DNA of 64,000 bases from positions 1 to 64,000 of the forward strand of contig JAJCXT010000008.1 of assembly GCA_029263295.1 (NCBI GenBank), in the 5' to 3' direction. The translations under genes were made by a program, and so were the position numbers. Numbering within the stretch: the stretch's first letter is position 1; each line of letters starts with the position of its first letter. Of this stretch, positions 19,358 through 27,080 are shown one piece after another. Below the pieces are notes generated by a model that worked only from the letters and a program-made list of their open reading frames with translations, ran no database searches and was not told where the DNA came from. The stretch comes from Acidobacteriota bacterium (GTDB taxonomy: Bacteria; Acidobacteriota; UBA890; WLXD01).

Positions 19358-20041
19358 TCAGCCCCCGTCCACGAGTTTGGTCAGGAAGGCGTCCTGGTTG
19401 CGCACCAGAACATCAGCGAAAGACTGGTAACTTGGTGTGGCCTCGCCCTGAATCGCCCGGGCCGCATCGGCGAGCGCCACCGAGACACGAATCGATCGCA
19501 CCTGGTCGCGCTGGGCCTCGGCAAGGCTTCCTCCGCCGGCGGTGATCTCGGCGCCCGCCGCATCGAAGTACCGGAAAGAGGCCGCGGTCACGTTCTGGGC
19601 CACGGGTGTGTACGGGATCTCCTGCACCCAGACACCGGAAACCCAACACTGGACACGGCGCTCGATCCGCCCGGTGGCAACGCGGTAGGTGACCTGTTCC
19701 ACACCGTCGTCGCCCACCTCGAGCGTGCAGGGCCGGTCGCTGCTGCCGCGATCCAGGTCGAGCGCGATCGTCAGCTCCGTCGCACTGGCCTGAGAGATGC
19801 CTTCGAGCGAACCGACGATGCCGTGACCGGCGCCGCGAACCTCGTCGCCCATGCGCATCAGCAACACGCGTGCCTCTTGGCGCAGCGACATGGTCGAAGC
19901 CATCGTGGCGTGGCTGAGGTGCACGCGTACGAGAATCTGGGTTACGGCCAGATAGATCACCGCCATGATCCCGATGGCGATCATCATCTCGATGAGGGAG
20001 AAGCCCCTCTCGTCGCGACGTAGGGGCGGGCGTGTGATCAA
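19358..20041 (-). CDS. PilW-like prepilin
   Basis: About 227 aa. The start is a TTG at 20041 whose last two bases belong to the TGA of the PilV-like gene (TTGA overlap); this coupling supports the unusual start. The leader MITRPPLRRDERG precedes FSLIEMMIAIGIMAVIYLAV with Glu5 present, so it is a prepilin-peptidase substrate. The globular part has the PilW-type pattern (RMGDEVRGAGHGIVGSLEG) and two Cys (PCTLEVG, RVQCWVSG) that may form a disulfide. In known systems PilV, PilW and PilX prime the pilus tip; their order V-W-X is conserved here. Confidence 0.9.
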   Translation of the reverse strand: MITRPPLRRDERGFSLIEMMIAIGIMAVIYLAVTQILVRVHLSHATMASTMSLRQEARVLLMRMGDEVRGAGHGIVGSLEGISQASATELTIALDLDRGSSDRPCTLEVGDDGVEQVTYRVATGRIERRVQCWVSGVWVQEIPYTPVAQNVTAASFRYFDAAGAEITAGGGSLAEAQRDQVRSIRVSVALADAARAIQGEATPSYQSFADVLVRNQDAFLTKLVDGG

Positions 20042-20472
20042 CCGCCACCTCCACCGCCAGACAGGGCAGTCCGACTGGCAAGCACGAAGTCGATCCCGGC
20101 CCGCCGAGCGTCGACACTATCGCGCTCGAAGGCCACCACCGTGATGGTCTTGGTCGACACTACGGGCTCGGCGTTGCGGACGGTCCACTCGCGCGTAACG
20201 ACCCGACCGTCCGGAAGCATGCATTCGTCCTGTCCGGCTGCGACACCCGCGTAGCCGATCGCGCGAAGTTCTTCGACCTTGGCCTGTGCGGCCCACATGG
20301 CGTGGTCGAGTTCACCTGCGTCGCCGTTGAGTTTGAGCGCACCGATTTCCAGCGCCACCATGAATGGCACTGTCAGCAGAATCAGCACAACCGAAACGAG
20401 CACTTCAAGAAGGGACATCCCCTCCTCGCGTGCCCCGCGTCGGCAGACACGTTGGCCGTCACCAGCCCGCAT
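20038..20472 (-). CDS. PilV-like prepilin
   Basis: About 144 aa. The longest frame begins at 20505, but AGGAGG lies 7 bases before the ATG at 20472, so I use that. The leader MRAGDGQRVCRRGAREEG is long for a class III leader and is cut before MSLLEVLVSVVLILLTVPFM (G/M cleavage, Glu5 present). The short globular part (WAAQAKVEELRAIGYAGVA, then VTREWTVRN ... TITVVAFERD) matches PilV/GspI-like minor pilins. The C-terminus is a run of glycines, possibly flexible. First gene of a six-gene operon ending in the HD-GYP gene. Confidence 0.88.
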   Translation of the reverse strand: MRAGDGQRVCRRGAREEGMSLLEVLVSVVLILLTVPFMVALEIGALKLNGDAGELDHAMWAAQAKVEELRAIGYAGVAAGQDECMLPDGRVVTREWTVRNAEPVVSTKTITVVAFERDSVDARRAGIDFVLASRTALSGGGGGG

Positions 20473-20554
20473 ACGGGGTCCTCCTGTCATGCAGCTTACG
20501 CCCACAACTAATTATGCGCGGCCCACGGTAGCTTCTCGAAGCCTCAAAACCTCT

Positions 20555-20584
20555 CTTATAGCCAGAATTAGTGATTTCTGCCCA
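20555..20584 (-). promoter_or_regulatory. Weak sigma-70-like promoter for the minor-pilin operon
   Basis: Minus strand TGGGCA (20584-20579), 18-base spacer, TATAAG (20560-20555) preceded by TGGC. The -10 matches 5 of 6 positions, the -35 matches 4 of 6. It lies about 80 bases before the PilV start and downstream of the dyad at 20588-20604. I see no sigma-54 GG-N10-GC element, which many pilA-type genes use. Confidence 0.3.
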
Positions 20585-20587
20585 TTA

Positions 20588-20604
20588 ATGATCACTTTGA
20601 TCAT
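20588..20604. repeat. Perfect 7-3-7 dyad ATGATCA/TGATCAT
   Basis: Arms 20588-20594 and 20598-20604 around CTT. It is AT-rich in a GC-rich neighbourhood and abuts the putative -35 of the pilin promoter, a typical regulator-site position. No protein can be assigned. Confidence 0.6.
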
Positions 20605-20608
20605 GAAA

Positions 20609-20673
20609 AGCGGCGGCCGAAATCGGGTCCACTGGCCAATCTCACGATTCAGCCACCGATTTCGACCGCCGCT
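20609..20673. repeat. 18-bp inverted repeat in the pilV/PQQ intergenic region
   Basis: Arms 20609-20626 and 20656-20673 are complementary at 17 of 18 positions; the loop is 29 bases. There is no T-run on either side, so it is not an obvious intrinsic terminator, and no gene ends here to need one. Confidence 0.7.
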
Positions 20674-20901
20674 GCGAGCAGGCAGGAATGGCCTCCCGCC
20701 AGTGGAGAGCGCTTCTTGGGTCGAGGTGTTTAGTAATCTCGCTTCCACTGCCACCACGGTAGAAGCACCCGGCGTGCAAGGCTTGATGAAGACCTTCGCT
20801 TTGTCGGAGGAATCCTTGATGAAGCCCGCGGGCGCCTGTAGCGTGGCGACCAGACCTCGTGCACACGAGCCACGACCGTTCTGACCGCGTTCCCCGATCA
20901 G

Positions 20902-22263
20902 ATGGAGTTCCCGTTGATTCGACATCGCAACGCCCTAGGCCTGCTCCTGGCTGTCTCGCTCTTGGCACCAGCGGCAACCACCGCCTTGCGGGCCGCGCCG
21001 GATAACAACTGGCCCGCGCTGGGTGGTCCCGAAGGGACGTCGATCTCGTCCGAAACAGGGTTGCCGATCGAATGGAGCCCCACCAAGAACGTCGCGTGGA
21101 AGACACCCATCGCAGGGCGTGGCTACTCATCGCCGGTCGTCTGGGGCAATCGCATCTTCCTGACGACAGCGATCAAGGGCGAAGAGAGCCCGGGCCACGA
21201 GCCTGCCGAGCACATCCTCGGCGGTAACCCCTTCCTGCACCCGGACGCGGTCGACGCCGAGTTCAGCCACCAGTACCGGGTACTGGCGATCGACGTCGGC
21301 AGTGGCGACATCGTCTGGGACCGGCTCGCCGGCGAAGGCCTCCCCTACGACGATCGCCACCGAATGAGTTCCTACGCGGCGCCAACCGTGGCAACCGACG
21401 GTGAGCTCGTGTACGCGTACTTCGGCACGCCGGGGCTGTTCGCGTACGATTTCGAAGGCAGCATGGTGTGGTCGGCCAAGGTCGGCGACATCCCAACCCT
21501 CGGCATGGGTGTCGGCACCTCGCCCGTTCTCGCTGGTGATCTCGTAATCATCCAGGCCGATGAGGATCTCGGCGACCACTCGGCGATCGTCGCGTTCGAC
21601 AAGAAGACCGGCGCGGAGGCGTGGCGCGTCAGCCGGCCTGTGTCGGTCACATGGGCCACGCCGACACTCGTGACTGGGACCGCGCGTGACGAGTTGGTGG
21701 CCATCGGCAACGAATGGATCATCTCCTACGACCCAGTGACCGGCGACGAACTCTGGCGCATGCAGGGCCTGGAAGCCAACGCCATCCATCGGCCGCTCAT
21801 CCACGGCGACACCATCATCGCCACGGCCGGCTACCCGCAGAAGGCCATCAAGGCGGTAAAGCTCGGTGGCAGTGGCGATCTCACCGACACCGACTACCTG
21901 GCCTGGGCCTACAACAAAGGCACCGCGTACATACCCTCCAACCTCGCCTACGACGGCTATGTCTACCTGCTGAACGACCAGGGCATCCTCACGTGCCTGG
22001 ATGCCGACACGGGCAAGATTATCTACGAGGGTGGCCGCATGCCGGTGGCGCAGCGCTTCTCGGCCTCGCCGGTGGCCTTCGACGGCAAGTTCCTGATGTC
22101 GGGCAACGACGGCGACGTGTTCGTGATCCAGGCCGGCCCGGAATTCGAGGTCCTGTCGGTCAACTCGATGGGCGAGGGGATCTGGGCGAGTCCCGCGATC
22201 GCCAACGGCCGCATCTACATCCGCACGCTCGACCACCTGTGGGCGATCGAGAAGATGGATTGA
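20902..22263 (+). CDS. Exported PQQ-like beta-propeller protein (copy 4)
   Basis: About 453 aa. Signal peptide MEFPLIRHRNALGLLLAVSL with cleavage near ALRAAPD. The mature protein opens NNWPALGGPEGTSISSETG, then GLPIEWSPTKNVAWKTPI and GRGYSSPVVWGNRIFLTTA, very close to copy 1 in layout. Blades include AIDVGSGDIVWDR, AFDKKTGAEAWRVS and CLDADTGKIIYEGG. An insert HEPAEHILGGNPFLHPDAV after the first blade is absent from copy 1. The stop codon overlaps the TTG of dut by four bases (TTGA), so an exported propeller is coupled to a cytoplasmic nucleotide-pool enzyme, which probably reflects gene packing rather than shared function. Confidence 0.85.
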   Translation: MEFPLIRHRNALGLLLAVSLLAPAATTALRAAPDNNWPALGGPEGTSISSETGLPIEWSPTKNVAWKTPIAGRGYSSPVVWGNRIFLTTAIKGEESPGHEPAEHILGGNPFLHPDAVDAEFSHQYRVLAIDVGSGDIVWDRLAGEGLPYDDRHRMSSYAAPTVATDGELVYAYFGTPGLFAYDFEGSMVWSAKVGDIPTLGMGVGTSPVLAGDLVIIQADEDLGDHSAIVAFDKKTGAEAWRVSRPVSVTWATPTLVTGTARDELVAIGNEWIISYDPVTGDELWRMQGLEANAIHRPLIHGDTIIATAGYPQKAIKAVKLGGSGDLTDTDYLAWAYNKGTAYIPSNLAYDGYVYLLNDQGILTCLDADTGKIIYEGGRMPVAQRFSASPVAFDGKFLMSGNDGDVFVIQAGPEFEVLSVNSMGEGIWASPAIANGRIYIRTLDHLWAIEKMD

Positions 22264-22715
22264 GTCGCCCCGAGGTCTGCGTCCAGGTGAAGCGTCTCGC
22301 CGGTTCGGAAGACCTACCGCTGCCCGAATACCAGACTGCCGATTCGGCGGCGGTAGATCTGCACGCCGCGGTCACCGAAGCCGTGGAGTTGCAGCCCGGC
22401 GACATCAAGCTGATCCCGAGCGGGTTGGCGATCGCGCTACCGCCGGGCTATGAGGCACAGGTCCGGCCACGCTCGGGCCTGGCGGTAAAACACGGCCTGA
22501 GCCTGCCGAACACTCCAGCGACGATAGACGCCGACTACCGCGGCGAGATCCGAGTGCCGATGATCAACCACGGCAAAGCCGCCTTCACGATCGAGCGCGG
22601 CATGCGCATCGCACAGATGTTGGTAACTCCGGTCCCGCGCATCGTGTGGGACGTTGTCGATGAACTTCCCGACTCGACCCGCGGCGCCGGCGGCTTCGGC
22701 CACACCGGCAGCTAG
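22260..22715 (+). CDS. dut: Deoxyuridine 5'-triphosphate nucleotidohydrolase (dUTPase)
   Basis: About 151 aa, the usual length of trimeric dUTPases. Hydrolyses dUTP to dUMP and diphosphate, keeping uracil out of DNA and feeding dTMP synthesis. All five motifs are present: 1 ADSAAVDLHA (27-36), 2 RPRSGLAVKHGL (67-78, usually PRSGLAxxxG), 3 TIDADYRGEI (86-95), 4 RGMRIAQMLV (112-121), 5 RGAGGFGHTG (139-148; the usual FGSTG has His for Ser). The start is probably TTG at 22260, overlapping the upstream stop; a GTG at 22287 would give MKRLAGSEDLPLPEY and is also credible. The gene does not appear as an ATG-started frame of its own, so it is easy to miss. Confidence 0.93.
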   Translation: MSRPEVCVQVKRLAGSEDLPLPEYQTADSAAVDLHAAVTEAVELQPGDIKLIPSGLAIALPPGYEAQVRPRSGLAVKHGLSLPNTPATIDADYRGEIRVPMINHGKAAFTIERGMRIAQMLVTPVPRIVWDVVDELPDSTRGAGGFGHTGS

Positions 22716-22833
22716 CAGATCACATGAGACCGGCGTAGCGACACCGACCATCCGCTGCCCGCTGGAAACGCAGCAGGGCGTCCCGTGGTACCTATGTGCG
22801 CTCTCTGAGGTGGGGACCTCTTCGACGGGGCGA

Positions 22834-24786
22834 ATGGTGGGCAAGCTCGATTTCGAAGCATCGCTGAGCGAGGCGCAATTCCGTGCGGTGACGCACGCGA
22901 AGGGGCCGCTGCGTGTCGTGGGTGGCCCCGGCGGCGGCAAGACTCGCGTGCTCACCTATCGCATCGCGTGGCTGATTCGTGAGGTCGGTGTAGCCCCGGA
23001 ACACATCCTGGCGCTGACCTTCACGAAGAAAGCGGCCGGCGAGATGAAAGAGCGACTGACCGGCCTGTTGGGCGAGGAGATCGCCATCGGCGCGGCGACG
23101 ATCCACTCGTGGGCTTACCGTTTCCTGTGCATTCACCGCGGCAAGAACGCCGAGGGCATCCTCGGGACCTGGAACCCGAACGCCAAGAACGCCATCCTTG
23201 CCGACGCGCGGCAGTATTTTGCCTGGCAGAAGTCGGTGCAGGCGGCCAAGGTCGACATCGCTCCGGCGTTCGCGCTGCACACGGTGTCGCGCGCCAAGAA
23301 CAACGGGGTATCGCGGGAAGCCCTCCGGGCCACGGCCGAAGAAGGCAGCGATCACAAGGTGGTGCGGGCCTGCGACGCGTGGCTCGAGTACGAGCGCTGG
23401 CAGGAGCGCATGCGGGTCATCGACTTCGATGACCTCCTGATCCTGGCCAACGAATTGCTCGTCCATAAGGACACCATCAAGAGTGTCCGCGACCAGCATC
23501 GCGTGATTCTCCTGGATGAGAGCCAGGACACCAACCTGGTGCAATGGGGTGTTGTGCGCAAGCTGGCGCCACCGCCAAAGTCGGAACTCACGGTGGTCGG
23601 CGACTACGACCAGAGTATCTACGGCTGGCGTGGCGCGGCCGCCGCCAGCTTCCTGGAGTTCGTCCAAGACTACAAAGCCAAGACCGTGACGCTCGAGACC
23701 AATTATCGTTCGACGCGCAACATCGTAGCCGCCGCGAATACGCTCATCACCCGCAACGGCAGCCGCGAAGACAAGGTGCTCGAGGCGGCCGGCAAGAAGG
23801 GCACGGAGTTGATCGTGCGCATCGAATCAGATGCTGGCGTCGAGGCCTCGCGCGGCGTCGAGCAGGTACGCCGCTGGCTGGCCGACCACGAGCCCGGTGA
23901 GATCGCGGTCCTCGTGCGCGCCTGGTGGCTGACACGTGGGTTCGAGGAGCGTCTGCTCAAGGACCGCATTCCCTACCAGGTCGTCGGCGGCCCTGCCTTC
24001 TTCGGCCGCCGCGAGATCGCCGATATTCTGGCCTACGTCACGCTGTCGGTAGACGCCACCAAAGACGCCTCCCTGAAGCGTGTCCTCAACGTGCCCAACC
24101 GATTCCTCGGCGCCGCCGCCTGGCGCGCTATCGAACGACACGCCCTGAAGCGCGAGATGCCCGGACTGGCCGCGATCTCCGACCCGGGGCTGCGCTGGCC
24201 CAAGCAGTACATGCGCGATAAGGCCATGGATCTTTACGTTCTCGTACAGAGGCTGCGGCGGTTCGAGGGCACCACGGTGGAGTTGATCGAGCACATACTC
24301 GAACGCACTCGCTACCTCACCTGGCTGAAAGAAGAATGCGAGCCTGCGGAGTTCCGCAACCGCAAGGAGAACATCGACGAGATGTTTGAAGCTGCAGAGG
24401 AGCACCCTGATCCGGCCGACTTCGTCTTCTACGCCGAGCAGCTGGCTCCCAAGAAGGACGATTCCGAGGAAGGCGTGGTGCTGACCAGCATCCACGGTGC
24501 CAAGGGATTGGAGTTTCCCTGCGTCATCGTGGCTGGCTGCGCGGAGGGCATCCTCCCGCACGAGCGCTGCGAGGACGTCGAGGAGGAGCGCCGCCTCGCC
24601 TACGTGGCCATTACGCGGGCCGAGAAAGAGCTGATGCTCACCAGCGCCACGCTCTACCGCAACCGCGGCTATACGCCGAGCCGATTTCTGGAAGAGGCCG
24701 GGCTGGAAGTGCCCGAATACGAGATCGCCACCGCAGAGTCAGGGGGCGAAAGCGCGACCGCCCCGACCGCGGTCGTGACGACCTAG
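22834..24786 (+). CDS. UvrD/PcrA-like superfamily 1 DNA helicase
   Basis: About 650 aa. ATP-dependent 3'-5' helicase. Motifs in order: Q-motif LSEAQFRAV; Walker A GGPGGGKTR (more often AGAGSGKT); Ia ALTFTKKAAGEMKERL; II LLDESQDT; III VVGDYDQSIYGWRGA; IV TLETNYRSTRNIV; V LTSIHGAKGLEFPCVIVAG; VI EERRLAYVAITRAEKEL. The protein stops about 40 residues after motif VI (DNA-binding TLYRNRGYTPSRFLEE), lacking the long C-terminal tail of UvrD/PcrA that binds partners such as RNA polymerase. I start at ATG 22834; an upstream ATG at 22654 lies inside dut. The start is uncertain, with no strong ribosome site. It follows dut by 118 bases, so DNA-repair function is plausible for both. Confidence 0.92.
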   Translation: MVGKLDFEASLSEAQFRAVTHAKGPLRVVGGPGGGKTRVLTYRIAWLIREVGVAPEHILALTFTKKAAGEMKERLTGLLGEEIAIGAATIHSWAYRFLCIHRGKNAEGILGTWNPNAKNAILADARQYFAWQKSVQAAKVDIAPAFALHTVSRAKNNGVSREALRATAEEGSDHKVVRACDAWLEYERWQERMRVIDFDDLLILANELLVHKDTIKSVRDQHRVILLDESQDTNLVQWGVVRKLAPPPKSELTVVGDYDQSIYGWRGAAAASFLEFVQDYKAKTVTLETNYRSTRNIVAAANTLITRNGSREDKVLEAAGKKGTELIVRIESDAGVEASRGVEQVRRWLADHEPGEIAVLVRAWWLTRGFEERLLKDRIPYQVVGGPAFFGRREIADILAYVTLSVDATKDASLKRVLNVPNRFLGAAAWRAIERHALKREMPGLAAISDPGLRWPKQYMRDKAMDLYVLVQRLRRFEGTTVELIEHILERTRYLTWLKEECEPAEFRNRKENIDEMFEAAEEHPDPADFVFYAEQLAPKKDDSEEGVVLTSIHGAKGLEFPCVIVAGCAEGILPHERCEDVEEERRLAYVAITRAEKELMLTSATLYRNRGYTPSRFLEEAGLEVPEYEIATAESGGESATAPTAVVTT

Positions 24787-25093
24787 CCGGGGCAGTTGCT
24801 CTCTGAGCCTGCTACGCGTTAACCGGCTTGGAAACCCCTGAGCCAAAGGCGACCGCCCCATGCTCCGGGTCGGTTGGCCCAGGGGCCTCCGCCGGAAAAA
24901 CTTGCGTAGCAAGTCCTCTTTGATTGGAACAAACTGCGAGGCGTTTCGCCGTCGAAACGGGGCAAAGATCTGTAAAGAGTTGTCAATGTGACGATGCGCG
25001 AATCGGCTTCGGATCGCGCCGCCGCCCGGGCTACCCTGCAAAGAGAGCCTGACGCGCCTGAAGTGCGCTCGCCGAGCGCTGACCTGTACGGGT
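24787..25093. other. 307-base intergenic region rich in stem-loops
   Basis: No gene is supported here. From left to right it contains a nested three-helix element (24823-24895), a small hairpin ACTTGC-GTA-GCAAGT (24900-24914) followed by a weak pyrimidine run (TCCTCTTT), and a 7-bp hairpin CGTTTCG-CCGT-CGAAACG (24942-24959). The second half is less structured and leads into the exported-protein gene at 25094. It could be the helicase terminator plus a leader RNA. Confidence 0.5.
24823..24895 (+). ncRNA. Unassigned nested stem structure, possible leader RNA
   Basis: Outer helix 24823-24827 with 24891-24895 (5 bp), middle helix 24835-24844 with 24876-24885 (9 of 10 pairs), inner helix 24850-24854 with 24868-24872 (5 bp), closed by a 13-base loop with GCCCC at its start; the internal loop contains AAAGG. 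Three coaxial helices in 73 bases are unlikely by chance at this GC, but I know no riboswitch class that matches and the strand is not proven. Confidence 0.35.
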
Positions 25094-26938
25094 ATGCGAA
25101 ACAACCGAGCACCTCGATCGATCAACCGCGCCGTCACCGTGGCCGCAGCTGTGGCGTGCGTACTGGCCACCGGCCAACCCGGCCGCGGAGCGACGGACGA
25201 CGGGCTGTTGAAGCTCGACATCGATGCGAACGCCAGTCTTCGACTCGACGATCTCGAAAAGGGTGAACTGAGGATCACCTGGCGCAAGGACGGACCTGTT
25301 CTCAGCGTGGGCGAACTGCGAACCCCCGCCGACTCCGACCGCGAGTACGAGAAAGGATCAGCGGCGCCGCCTATCGACGGCTGCTTCCTTCTTGCCCCAT
25401 TCGAGCACACGATGAGCAACCGTCTCGGCGGCGGCAGTCGGGTGGCGGGCCGGGCCAGGAAGGAACTCGTCAACGCCGACACGGACACCACAAGCCACGC
25501 GCTGCGATTCGAGTTCGAGGATGGCCCGGCGACGCAACGCGTCGAGCTCGCCCTCTACGATGACGAGCCTGTCGGCGACACCGTCTACTACCTCGATGGT
25601 CGCCAGTTCGACGCTTTCGAACTGCGTGTACGCGGCACCGGTACTGGCCGCGTCACCGCAACGTTCGCCGACGCGCACGGACGGCGGAGCAGCGTTACTG
25701 ACCTGTCTTTGTCCGACGAGTCGCTGGAAGACGAATGGCGCCGTGTGCGTATAACCGCCGAAATGGAAGGAGTCCATCGCCACCATCTCGCGCAACTGGA
25801 ACTGCGCGGCCATGGATCCGGCGCTCTGGAGGTCGACGACATCTATCTGTGCGACTCCAACTCGACGCCCGAGCGTTCGCGACCGGGCCGCCGGGACACG
25901 ACCAATTCGCTGTGGGTATGGCATACCTCCGACCTGTTGGCAGGCGGTGACGAGGCCGTCGACGAACTCGCCAACCTTGCCGAGCAGGCCGACATCAGCA
26001 GGATCTACCTACAGGTACCCGGCAGCTTCGACGAAGCCGACACGCGGCTGGCGCTGCAGAGAGCAGCCACTCGACTCAACGCCTCCGGCATCGACTTGCT
26101 CGCCCTCGATGGCGCGCCCGAGTACGCGCTGCCGAGTGAGCACGATGATCTCCTCAACACCATGGCCGAGGTCCTCGACTACAACGGCAGCGTCCCGCCA
26201 GGGGCTCGCTTTGTCGGCGTGCATCTTGACGTTGAGCCCTACCTGCTCGAGGACTGGGGCAAAGCGCGTGCAGACGTCGTGGACGGCTATCTCGGCATGC
26301 TCGATGCCGTTCGCTCGCGTACGGCCGCAGCGGGCCTGGAACTCGACGTCGCCGTGCCCTTCTGGTTCGACTCCGTCCCGGTCCATAGCCAGCGCGGAGA
26401 CCGTGTCGAACGGCTGTCGCTCACCGACGAGGTCCTCACGCGGGTCGATTCGATCGCCGTGATGGACTACCGCACAGAAACCTCGGGCAGCAACGGCCTC
26501 CTCGCCCTTGGCGCTGGTGAACTCGCCGCGGCGGCCGAGCAGGACCGCGACGTCTGGATCGGACTCGAGACCACGTGGTTACCTGATCAGACGTTCGTTC
26601 GCTTCCGCGGAGAGCCACGTGCGGGGCTCCCCGACTCTGTCGGACCAGAATGGTGGGTTGTCGAGACGCCTGGGACCCTATGGGCAGTGCGCGGTGACGC
26701 GATCCGCAGGCTCGAGGATCGCATGCAGACCATCGACGCGAGCGATGCCAGACACTGGTCCGCTCACGCCGTCGAGGTACCTGCCAGCCGTCAGACCTTC
26801 TACGATCTCGGCTTCGACGCACTGCTCAACGCGATGCGGGAAACGGCAGCTCAGCTCGACGGACACCCCGCCTTCGCCGGCCTCGCGCTCCACTACGACC
26901 GGCCGCTGCGACGACTCCTCGACGCCGCTGGCGAGTGA
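25094..26938 (+). CDS. Exported TIM-barrel-like protein with N-terminal beta-sandwich, possible glycosidase
   Basis: About 614 aa, unassigned family. Signal peptide (residues 1-33: MRNNRAPRSINRAVTVAAAV, cleavage near GRGATDD). Residues 60-255 look like two beta-sandwich segments: AFELRVRGTGTGRVTATFAD and a terminal strand GALEVDDIYLCD as in galactose-binding-like and CIA30-like domains. Residues 260-610 look like an alpha/beta barrel: ISRIYLQVPG, GIDLLALDGAPEY, FVGVHLDVEPYLL (acidic pair D379 and E381), LELDVAVPFWFDS, VDSIAVMDYRTE, DVWIGLETTWL, AFAGLALHYDRPL. The HLDVE and MDYR strands resemble catalytic strands of GH18-like barrels, so a carbohydrate-active role is the best guess, but the spacing is not a match to any family I can name. 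It precedes PadR/ADOP pair 2 by 142 bases. Confidence 0.72.
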   Translation: MRNNRAPRSINRAVTVAAAVACVLATGQPGRGATDDGLLKLDIDANASLRLDDLEKGELRITWRKDGPVLSVGELRTPADSDREYEKGSAAPPIDGCFLLAPFEHTMSNRLGGGSRVAGRARKELVNADTDTTSHALRFEFEDGPATQRVELALYDDEPVGDTVYYLDGRQFDAFELRVRGTGTGRVTATFADAHGRRSSVTDLSLSDESLEDEWRRVRITAEMEGVHRHHLAQLELRGHGSGALEVDDIYLCDSNSTPERSRPGRRDTTNSLWVWHTSDLLAGGDEAVDELANLAEQADISRIYLQVPGSFDEADTRLALQRAATRLNASGIDLLALDGAPEYALPSEHDDLLNTMAEVLDYNGSVPPGARFVGVHLDVEPYLLEDWGKARADVVDGYLGMLDAVRSRTAAAGLELDVAVPFWFDSVPVHSQRGDRVERLSLTDEVLTRVDSIAVMDYRTETSGSNGLLALGAGELAAAAEQDRDVWIGLETTWLPDQTFVRFRGEPRAGLPDSVGPEWWVVETPGTLWAVRGDAIRRLEDRMQTIDASDARHWSAHAVEVPASRQTFYDLGFDALLNAMRETAAQLDGHPAFAGLALHYDRPLRRLLDAAGE

Positions 26939-26985
26939 CCTGGGCACGCCGCTCGATCCATCTTCCGGGCCGTCGTCCTTGCACC

Positions 26986-27000
26986 CATAAGATTCTTATG
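26986..27000. promoter_or_regulatory. Perfect 6-3-6 dyad upstream of PadR/ADOP pair 2, candidate PadR operator
   Basis: CATAAG-ATT-CTTATG, followed directly by the palindrome TTATGCATAA (26996-27005). It lies 81 bases before the PadR start and is AT-rich against its surroundings. The 6-3-6 geometry is the same as in the dyad before PadR/ADOP pair 1, though the bases differ. Confidence 0.5.
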
Positions 27001-27080
27001 CATAACTCTTCACAGGTACAACGTATCGATCGTCCGCGGGGACCCCGATCCGCGGCGGCCCCGGCGATTGTGGAGATTCA

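Larger units (their letters stand above)
20473..20901. other. Divergent intergenic region between pilin operon and PQQ-like gene, with two inverted repeats
   Basis: This 429-base stretch holds no gene I believe; frames inside it are short and lack ribosome sites. It contains a weak pilV promoter (20555-20584), a 7-3-7 dyad ATGATCA-CTT-TGATCAT (20588-20604) and an 18-bp inverted repeat (20609-20626 with 20656-20673, one mismatch, 29-base loop). The two repeats lie side by side in the middle of the region and could be regulator sites for either operon or part of a short transcript. Confidence 0.6.

Noticed and set aside
20038-20041. PilW-like gene without a start codon
   Set aside because: TTG at 20041 overlaps the upstream TGA in a TTGA pattern that recurs elsewhere in this window (dut, ALDH-like gene).
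24823-24895. Known c-di-GMP (GEMM) riboswitch
   Set aside because: Both strands lack the conserved GGGCAAACC-like and GACGCAAAGCC-like stretches in the right order, although HD-GYP and pilin genes made this tempting.
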